Positions 58,517 to 64,000 of a stretch of 64,000 nt of DNA are shown here, piece after piece; within the stretch, counting starts at the first letter, position 1; each line of letters opens with the position of its first letter. Location: positions 496,001-560,000 of the forward strand of contig OZ244156.1 of the NCBI GenBank assembly GCA_965216395.1, in the 5' to 3' direction. Origin of the DNA: CAZBXD01 sp965216395. Its GTDB lineage: Bacteria > Pseudomonadota > Alphaproteobacteria > Micavibrionales > SZUA-601. The notes under the pieces are model-generated. The model made no database searches. It was not told the DNA's origin and saw nothing but the letters and a program-made list of their open reading frames with translations. The position numbers and the translations under genes were made by a program.

Positions 58517-59506
58517 TTATTTTCCTTCGTTGGCTTTTAAAGCAAACTGATTATCAACAGTTTTAGAGGTTGGTTGCTCTTCTTTCAACTCGCCTGTTTC
58601 AAGGCGTGTTTTCAATGTGCGCTGCCAATACTCATCAGGCATCACCGCTGATTGAGGATACATCTCTTGTGCCATCATACGCTCAACTGCATTTTCAATG
58701 ACGGTATCGCCAAGATCAGGGAAGAGTTTCTTTGCAACTTTCAACGCCACCGCGCGATCTTTATGCATCACAGTCAAAGCCTTTTGCAATCCATTGACCA
58801 TGCCTTGAACAGTTTCCGCTTTTTCGTCGATGGTTTCTTGTGTCACCATGAGGCCCGTGATCGCTTGTTGGTCAATATAATCGCTTACGTTAAAGACAAC
58901 ACGGTACCCTTGTGCCTCTACTTTTGATACGGTGGGTTCAAGGTCAACGGCAATATCGGCTTGATCGGCTTCAATAAGTGCCACTTGTGCGCCAAAGCCA
59001 GCTTCAACAATCTTCGTGTCTTTCAACGTTTCAGGGTGGTTTCGGATCATCTCATCCAGAAGCGTATAGGTTGTGGATGGTTTTGGAAAAGAGCCTACAC
59101 GTAATCCAGCCAAATCCTCTGGCTTGGTAATGACAGGAATATCTGGGTTATTGGTATAGCCAGAAATACCTAGATTGGTGATCATTAGAGCGACTGTTTT
59201 GGCTTCAAAACCTTTCTCTTGGGCAATGGCGTTAAAAACAGGGTCTCCAACACCAAAGTCAGCGGATCCACCAGCGACAGCAGCAAAGATTTGATCGTCA
59301 TTGCCCGCAAAAATCAAATCAATGTCTAGACCATTTTCTTTAAAATAACCTTCTTCCATAGCGATATAGAGCGGAAGATAGAGGAGGAATTTCTCTTTCC
59401 CAAACTGCGCTACCTTTACCGTCTCTGCTGATACAGTCAGGGGAAGGGCTAGAAGCGATACGCCGATAATTAGAGCGGCGATAATAAGTTTTCTAAAGTT
59501 GTTCAT
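58517..59506 (-). CDS. Periplasmic substrate-binding protein (NMT1/ThiY/SsuA-like)
   Basis: From the ATG at 59506 (AAGGAAGC upstream), the 329-residue protein has a signal peptide (MNNFRKLIIAALIIGVSLLA, cleavage after VSA). A type II periplasmic-binding fold follows: LYLPLYIAMEEGYFKENGLDI, GGSADFGVGDP, LRVGSFPKPSTTY. These motifs fit the THI5/NMT1-like superfamily binding thiamine precursors, sulfonates or nitrate-like compounds; the ligand is not predictable. A leaderless paralogue lies across the divergent promoter at 59891. Confidence 0.88.
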   Translation of the reverse strand: MNNFRKLIIAALIIGVSLLALPLTVSAETVKVAQFGKEKFLLYLPLYIAMEEGYFKENGLDIDLIFAGNDDQIFAAVAGGSADFGVGDPVFNAIAQEKGFEAKTVALMITNLGISGYTNNPDIPVITKPEDLAGLRVGSFPKPSTTYTLLDEMIRNHPETLKDTKIVEAGFGAQVALIEADQADIAVDLEPTVSKVEAQGYRVVFNVSDYIDQQAITGLMVTQETIDEKAETVQGMVNGLQKALTVMHKDRAVALKVAKKLFPDLGDTVIENAVERMMAQEMYPQSAVMPDEYWQRTLKTRLETGELKEEQPTSKTVDNQFALKANEGK

Positions 59507-59792
59507 GAGGTGCTTCCTTTTTCTCAAAATTAATCACAATATTTAAGTTTAAAACTTCGGCTGCTGTTTCAATCGTTTGTAATGTAACAGAACGGTTTTC
59601 TGAGTCTAATAGGCGGTTTAAAGAGGCACGACTGGTGTTCATCCGCTTGGCCATTTCAACACGGCTCACTTTCTGGCGTGCCATTTCACGCTCAATCTGA
59701 TAGGCGACCATACGCTTTGGCGTAATGGATTGTAGGTCTTGATCAAAGCCACGTTCCTTTACAGATTTTCCAAATTCTTTTTCGTAATCCAT
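59493..59792 (-). CDS. XRE-family transcriptional regulator
   Basis: The 99-residue protein has a Cro/C1-type HTH: RVEMAKRMNTSRASLNRLLDSENRSVTLQTIE (about 45-75). Its length and N-terminus (VAYQIEREMARQKV) resemble HigA-like or stand-alone regulators. It is first in the operon with the binding protein, whose start it overlaps by 14 bases. A palindrome 17 bases upstream of its start is the likely binding site, suggesting local regulation of both divergent operons. Confidence 0.85.
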   Translation of the reverse strand: MDYEKEFGKSVKERGFDQDLQSITPKRMVAYQIEREMARQKVSRVEMAKRMNTSRASLNRLLDSENRSVTLQTIETAAEVLNLNIVINFEKKEAPHEQL

Positions 59793-59808
59793 TTTTTACT
59801 TCCTTAAA

Positions 59809-59826
59809 TGTATCTTTTTTGATACA
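59809..59826. promoter_or_regulatory. Operator palindrome TGTATC-N6-GATACA
   Basis: Perfect 6-base arms flank TTTTTT in the divergent interval between the XRE gene and the leaderless binding-protein gene. A partial extra half-site (GATATAGATACC) lies just downstream. Autorepression by the neighbouring XRE protein is the simplest reading. Confidence 0.65.
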
Positions 59827-59890
59827 ATAAGATATAGATACCAGTTATTAGGGTTTGTTGTCAAGATATATTTACGTAATATTTAAATAA

Positions 59891-60778
59891 ATGAGAAAAA
59901 AAACGATCAAATTTGCTCAATGGGCTCAAATCAATACGGCTTATCTACCGCTCTATATTGCCATGGAGACAGGCATCTTTGGCGAATATAGCATTGACGT
60001 TGAGATAAATCAGGTTGGTAACGACGATGAGATTTTTAATGCGGTTGCTTCTGGTGAAGCAGATTTTGGTGTTGGTGACCCTGTTTTTTGTGCTATGCAG
60101 AAAAATAAACACTTCAATGCCAAAGTTATTGCCACTATTGCTAATAGGGCAGGGATATTTGGTTTTACGCATAACCCTGTTATCCCAGAGATTAAATCAA
60201 AGGCGGATTTGGTCAATTTGCGTGTGGGCAGCTTTCCTGCGCCATCAACTGTCTACGCTCTTATTACAGAGGTTAAAAACCAAAACAAACGCCTCCTTAA
60301 ATCCATGCAGATTATTGAAGCACCGATTGGAGAGCAAATTGATTTACTCGGGGATGGGCGGGCGGACATAGCGTTGGATGTTGAGCCATTTGTTTCACTG
60401 GCTGAAAGTAAGGGGTATCGTGTCGTGCACTCTTTCCCAAACTTTCATGGCCCTTATACGATGACAGGGATGTATGTGTTGCAAAGAACTATTGACCAAG
60501 ATCCTGAACGAGTGACACAAGTTGCCAACGCGATCCAAAAAGCACTTAATATTATTCACACTGACCAAGACGCTGTTCTTCAGGTTTCAAAGAAGCTGTT
60601 TCCTCAACTCAAGGATAGTGTGCACCGGCGATCAATAGATCGCCTTAAAAACCAAAATATCTGGCCTGAAACTATCAGGGTTGAAAGGAAACCATGGAAA
60701 GCCGCGATCAAAACCCGAAAGAACACTGGTGATCAATTCGTTGGTGATGTTTTTGATTGTGTCTTGGACTTGCAATAA
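59891..60778 (+). CDS. Leaderless NMT1/ThiY-like binding protein
   Basis: The 295-residue protein parallels the secreted one at 58517: TAYLPLYIAMETGIFGEYSI, GNDDEIFNAVASGEADFGVG, LRVGSFPAPSTVYAL and ALDVEPFVSLAESKGYRVV. It has no signal peptide, and the codon directly before the ATG is an in-frame TAA, so no leader has been overlooked. It should stay in the cytoplasm, where it could be an enzyme of THI5 type, a ligand sensor or a decayed importer part. The ribose-type transporter genes follow after 48 bases. Confidence 0.85.
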   Translation: MRKKTIKFAQWAQINTAYLPLYIAMETGIFGEYSIDVEINQVGNDDEIFNAVASGEADFGVGDPVFCAMQKNKHFNAKVIATIANRAGIFGFTHNPVIPEIKSKADLVNLRVGSFPAPSTVYALITEVKNQNKRLLKSMQIIEAPIGEQIDLLGDGRADIALDVEPFVSLAESKGYRVVHSFPNFHGPYTMTGMYVLQRTIDQDPERVTQVANAIQKALNIIHTDQDAVLQVSKKLFPQLKDSVHRRSIDRLKNQNIWPETIRVERKPWKAAIKTRKNTGDQFVGDVFDCVLDLQ

Positions 60779-60826
60779 AGCCGATCAAACGGTACGGTTA
60801 TTTTATTGTTTTTTAGGAGGCACCCA

Positions 60827-61771
60827 ATGTTAAAAGCACTTATTTTTATTTCTGTTTTTATCTTTTCTGCGTGTAGCCCAGCAGAGGGCAATGATGCAAG
60901 TATTGCTGTTTTGATTAAAGGCATGTCTAATCCATACTGGAAGACACTGCATGATGGCGTGATAGACGTGGCAAAAGAGATTGATGCGGATGTTTACATC
61001 CAAGGTGCACAAAATGATGATGGTGAGGCGCAACTCAATATCTGTAACACAATGTTGCTTAAAAAACCTGACGCGCTAATCTTTGCGGCTGTGAATAATG
61101 TTAATCTGACACCATGCCTGCAAAAGGCCCAAGAGCAAGGTGTTCTACTTGTTGATGTGGATGGCAATGTTGGTCAAGAAGATGCAAAGAATATGGGCGT
61201 TGATGTTGCTTTTTCGATTGCTTCGGATAACTATGATCTGGGTAAGAAAGCTGCCCTCTATCTCAATGAAAAAGGTGTGAGTGGTAAAGTTCTCCTTCTT
61301 GAAGGGTTACCGGGTAGCGTGCCGGGTATTCAACGCGCCAAAGGTTTTAATGAGAATATCAATGATGGGTTACAGGTTGTCTCTTCTATCTCTGGTCATT
61401 GGGATCGTTTGAAAGCAGCCGATATTACAACAGACACACTGACAAAACATCCTGATCTAGCGGCTGTCTTTGCGGCAAATGATATGATGGCTTTGGGCGC
61501 AGCAGAAGTGTTACGCGCCAAAGGCGTTGAAGGTGTAACCGTTATCGGGATTGATGGCGTAGCGGACGCCGTTAAGGCAATCAAAGCAGATCGTTTAACC
61601 GCATCAATCGCACAGCTACCTTATCTTATGGGTCGTGAAGCGATTTTAAAAACACATGCTTATCTAATGGGTAAAGAACAATATGATTTTGATCAAAAAG
61701 TCCCAATCGTCACATTGGATAAGGCTGCTCTTTCAGCGGGTGAGGAACCGTTATTAGATTATGTTCGATAA
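60827..61771 (+). CDS. Ribose-type sugar-binding lipoprotein (RbsB-like)
   Basis: From the ATG at 60827 (TAGGAGG upstream), the 314-residue protein has a lipoprotein signal (MLKALIFISVFIFSAC, lipobox FSAC). A Peripla_BP_4 fold follows: SIAVLIKGMSNPYWKTLHDGV, VDGNVGQ, LAAVFAANDMMALGAAEVL and GIDGVADAVKAIK. It would present a monosaccharide or related ligand to the permease downstream, which it overlaps by 11 bases. The membrane anchor is unusual for a Gram-negative RbsB protein, which is normally free in the periplasm. Confidence 0.87.
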   Translation: MLKALIFISVFIFSACSPAEGNDASIAVLIKGMSNPYWKTLHDGVIDVAKEIDADVYIQGAQNDDGEAQLNICNTMLLKKPDALIFAAVNNVNLTPCLQKAQEQGVLLVDVDGNVGQEDAKNMGVDVAFSIASDNYDLGKKAALYLNEKGVSGKVLLLEGLPGSVPGIQRAKGFNENINDGLQVVSSISGHWDRLKAADITTDTLTKHPDLAAVFAANDMMALGAAEVLRAKGVEGVTVIGIDGVADAVKAIKADRLTASIAQLPYLMGREAILKTHAYLMGKEQYDFDQKVPIVTLDKAALSAGEEPLLDYVR

Positions 61772-62693
61772 GTCAAAACTCACCCAACAAATCAAAACTT
61801 CTGGCGCACTCTTTGCGCTTATCGTTGTTTTTGCTTTTCTATCTCCGCAATTTTTGAGTTGGGATAATACCCTTAATATTCTTCTTGCATCTTCTGTGAT
61901 TGGTTTGCTGGGAATTGGGACAAGCCTTGTGGTTGGGGCAGCGGGGTTAGACCTATCCGTTGGCTCTCTGGTCGCGGTCAGTACCGCTGTGGCAATCTCG
62001 CTTGTTGGAGCGGGCTCTGGTGCTTGGGGCATCTTTTTAATTCTGACACTTCTCACAGGAGCGGTCTTTGGCTTTATCAATGGCGCATTGATCGCGTGGG
62101 TTAAAATACCTGCCTTTATTACCACGCTTGGTATGCTCGGTATTGCCAGAGGTTTAGCGTTTATTGTAACCGATGGGAGCCCCGTCTACGATTTGCCAGA
62201 TCCCATCCGTTTTATCGGGCAGGGGAGTTTTTTGTCTGTTCCTGTGCCCGTATGGATTTTTATCATTGTTGGATTGCTGATGCATATTCTGCTGCGTTAC
62301 ACAGCTTTTGGGGCGCACACGCTTGCGTTTGGTGATAATCAAAAAGCGGCGCGTAGTGCTGGTATTTGTGTTAAACGTCACCTGATTAAACTCTATATGC
62401 TCTCTGGTGTTCTTGCAGCCATTGCTGGATTGATCTTTGCGGGGCGTGTCAATGCGGTCGATCCGAGCGCTGGTGCAATGTACGAACTGACAGCCATTAC
62501 GTGCGCCATTCTTGGTGGTACGAACCTCTTTGGTGGTCGGGCGTCTGTGATTGGAGCAATGGTTGGTGCGCTTATTATGGGTGTGCTGCAAAATGGCCTG
62601 ACATTGCTTGCTGTTCCAACTTATTACCAACAAGTGGCCATTGGTGTCGTTCTTATCGGCGCAATCTGGCTAGACCAGAGAATGAGAGGTTAG
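61761..62693 (+). CDS. Ribose-type ABC permease (RbsC-like)
   Basis: The 310-residue membrane protein has about 8-10 helices with RbsC signatures: VGAAGLDLSVGSLVAVST, GFINGALIAWVKIPAFITTLGML, GLAFIVTDGSPVYDLP, and AITCAILGGTNLFGGRASVIGAMVGAL. It should pair as a homodimer with the ATPase encoded next. The length is normal for the family. The ATG lies inside the end of the binding-protein gene. Confidence 0.9.
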   Translation: MFDKSKLTQQIKTSGALFALIVVFAFLSPQFLSWDNTLNILLASSVIGLLGIGTSLVVGAAGLDLSVGSLVAVSTAVAISLVGAGSGAWGIFLILTLLTGAVFGFINGALIAWVKIPAFITTLGMLGIARGLAFIVTDGSPVYDLPDPIRFIGQGSFLSVPVPVWIFIIVGLLMHILLRYTAFGAHTLAFGDNQKAARSAGICVKRHLIKLYMLSGVLAAIAGLIFAGRVNAVDPSAGAMYELTAITCAILGGTNLFGGRASVIGAMVGALIMGVLQNGLTLLAVPTYYQQVAIGVVLIGAIWLDQRMRG

Positions 62694-62695
62694 GT

Positions 62696-63403
62696 ATGCT
62701 TAAAATAACCGACCTGCATAAGTCTTTTGGCGGTGTTCAAGCCCTCGATGGTGTGTCACTCGATATTGGCCAGGCGCAAGTTGTGGCCATTGTTGGTGAT
62801 AATGGTGCTGGTAAATCAACACTCATGAAATGTGTCTCTGGTATGCATCAGGCGGACACAGGAAGGATCACATTCAATAATCAAGATGTGACGAATGATA
62901 CACCATCCCAATCGCGTGCTATTGGTATTGAGATGATTTATCAAGATTTAGGTCTGTGTGGCCAACAAGATGTGGTCACGAATGTCTTCTTGGGCAAAGA
63001 GGAAAAGAAAGGGTTATTCCTTGATAAGGTTGGCATGGCGGGTAAATGCGCTAAGGCGTTTAAAGAACTGGGTATTGATATTCCTCTTAATACTGCAACT
63101 AAAACTCTTTCAGGCGGTCAGCAGCAATCTGTCGCGATTGCACGCGCGATTATTTCTAATCCAAAACTGCTTATCACGGATGAACCAACGGCCGCTTTGG
63201 CGGTGAAAGAGGTGAATAAGGTTTTGAAGCACATAAAGGTCTTAAAGAAAAAAGGCATCTCGGTTGTCATGATTACCCATCGTCTGAGCGATATATTTGA
63301 AGTGGCCGATCGCATCGTCGTCATGCGCCGTGGCAAGATCATTCATGATCTGTTGCCCAAGGAAACGAATTTGCAAGATTTAACATGCAAGATTATTGTG
63401 TGA
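62696..63403 (+). CDS. Single-domain sugar ABC ATPase
   Basis: From the ATG at 62696 (2 bases after the permease stop), the protein is 235 residues: MLKITDLHKSFGGVQALDGV, Walker A GDNGAGKST, signature LSGGQQQSVAIARAI and Walker B LLITDEPTAALA, MITHRLSD H-loop. RbsA ATPases usually carry two ABC domains in about 500 residues; this is one domain only, as in FrcA-like systems, so it would work as a homodimer. Walker B has the Thr-Asp form common in this family. A frame reaching back to 62501 overlaps the permease gene and was rejected. Confidence 0.9.
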   Translation: MLKITDLHKSFGGVQALDGVSLDIGQAQVVAIVGDNGAGKSTLMKCVSGMHQADTGRITFNNQDVTNDTPSQSRAIGIEMIYQDLGLCGQQDVVTNVFLGKEEKKGLFLDKVGMAGKCAKAFKELGIDIPLNTATKTLSGGQQQSVAIARAIISNPKLLITDEPTAALAVKEVNKVLKHIKVLKKKGISVVMITHRLSDIFEVADRIVVMRRGKIIHDLLPKETNLQDLTCKIIV

Positions 63404-63431
63404 ACTAAACTAAACAAAAATTATAAGATTT

Positions 63432-64000
63432 TTATTCGACACGAATATAAACTTCGGTATAGCCCAAAGCGTGACTTTCATTGGTACTTTCCCAGAGAAA
63501 TGTATTGGGATCATTGTTGTCAACACCACCAACGAGGTTACCGTAAGAAAATCCTTTCTGGCTTCCGTGATTAACCCAAGACCATGTAAATATGCGTCGA
63601 CCACCGTTGCCACCGGCGTCTATATCTCTTGTGTTGCCAGTTGTACTGCCACCAGCACCTAAAATTGAAGGTAAAACTTCATGTTCTACTGCATACCCTG
63701 GTGACGGGGTGTCAAAACTCCAAACCCATGAAGCTTGGGTAATTGGCCGCCATAAAATTTCCTGATAACTTGTACCTGAAATATTGGCCGCTCTTTTAAT
63801 GCGTATTTCTACATTTGTTAAATTAATACCAGCATTTGTGATCAAATCATTGATAATTGCGTTTGAATATGCCGCTGGGGGAAAGGCTGCTGTTGTGCCA
63901 AGATTGCTTATTACATCCGCATTTGTAGCTTGGCCATCTGCATCAAATTCCCAACCTTCGCGTCCACGTCCAACAAGCAACCATGATGAACCTAATGAGG
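63432..64000 (-). CDS. Possible fibrinogen-like surface or secreted protein (partial)
   Basis: The frame runs off the right edge, giving about 189 residues of the C-terminus. SSWLLVGRGREGWEFDADGQ, NLTNVEIRIKR, GGNGGRRIFTWSWVNHGSQ and LGYTEVYIRVE suggest a beta-rich, Trp/Gly-rich domain like fibrinogen-related or tail-fibre-type domains. The family call is weak. It converges with the ABC operon across 28 bases that include an AT-rich hairpin (AAAAAT/ATTTTT). Confidence 0.5.
   Translation of the reverse strand, partial: SLGSSWLLVGRGREGWEFDADGQATNADVISNLGTTAAFPPAAYSNAIINDLITNAGINLTNVEIRIKRAANISGTSYQEILWRPITQASWVWSFDTPSPGYAVEHEVLPSILGAGGSTTGNTRDIDAGGNGGRRIFTWSWVNHGSQKGFSYGNLVGGVDNNDPNTFLWESTNESHALGYTEVYIRVE

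Noticed and set aside
59793..59890. TPP riboswitch before the ThiY-like genes
   Set aside because: No CTGAGA-type core or paired stems of a TPP element are present; the interval holds a palindrome and AT-rich promoter-like sequence only.
62501..62695. Upstream extension of the sugar ABC ATPase
   Set aside because: It overlaps the permease gene in another frame and precedes the normal start of an ABC domain; the ATG at 62696 is correctly spaced.

Overview
The window looks like chromosomal DNA of a low-GC alphaproteobacterium, not identified further. The 16S gene, the S9 protein with its alphaproteobacterial N-terminal extension, and the 16S-tRNA-Ile-tRNA-Ala-23S-5S operon support this. Most housekeeping genes are AT-rich. 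Two stretches, about 44.5-46.7 kb and 57-63.4 kb, look richer in G+C by eye.

1-10.3 kb is a surface-polysaccharide cluster. It holds glycosyltransferases (one fused to a hexapeptide-repeat acyltransferase), an O-antigen polymerase/ligase-like membrane protein, an O-acyltransferase, sugar or nucleotide kinase-like proteins, dTDP-4-dehydrorhamnose reductase and a GNAT acetyltransferase. Many of its + strand genes overlap by 1-11 bases, as in a coupled operon. 10.3-31.5 kb is mostly housekeeping: an MscS channel, Uup, ValS, a pirin, an unusual NDK-like protein, RecJ, an OmpA-type lipoprotein, a gamma-carbonic-anhydrase-like protein, S9/L13, RNase D, AspS and an M23 peptidase. It is interrupted at 18.2-20.5 kb by a variable patch with an unknown charged protein, a small lipoprotein, phage-like RNA structure and tRNA-Glu.

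31.6-37.0 kb is a complete rRNA operon with promoter, leader and terminator. It is followed by a fragment of an alpha/beta hydrolase, three membrane-protein genes (DUF1189, DUF389, SulP) and initiator tRNA-fMet.

40.4-56.6 kb is a genomic island between tRNA-fMet and a second copy of its 3' 40 bases (36/40 identical, with compensatory T-stem changes). It carries a reverse transcriptase behind a structured non-coding region, DUF4145 and DUF7946-like proteins, a small XRE regulator, and a satellite-like core (tyrosine integrase, P-loop helicase-like protein, prim-pol, AlpA/excisionase). A complete type I restriction-modification system (HsdR, HsdM, HsdS) and a damaged class II tRNA follow. A near-identical 12-base palindrome lies in front of the XRE gene and in front of hsdR, suggesting one regulator acts on both. 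Beyond the right repeat lies an internally deleted P4-type integrase, a relic of an older element at the same site.

57.1-63.4 kb holds two import systems. One is a ThiXYZ/SsuABC-type transporter with an XRE regulator and a second, leaderless binding protein. The other is a ribose-type transporter with an unusually short ATPase. The window ends inside a gene that may encode a fibrinogen-like surface or secreted protein.

The best candidates for something undescribed are the reverse transcriptase with its structured upstream region inside the defence-rich island, the shared operator linking the XRE regulator to the restriction system, and the leaderless binding protein beside its secreted paralogue. 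All functions are read from sequence motifs; no searches were run.
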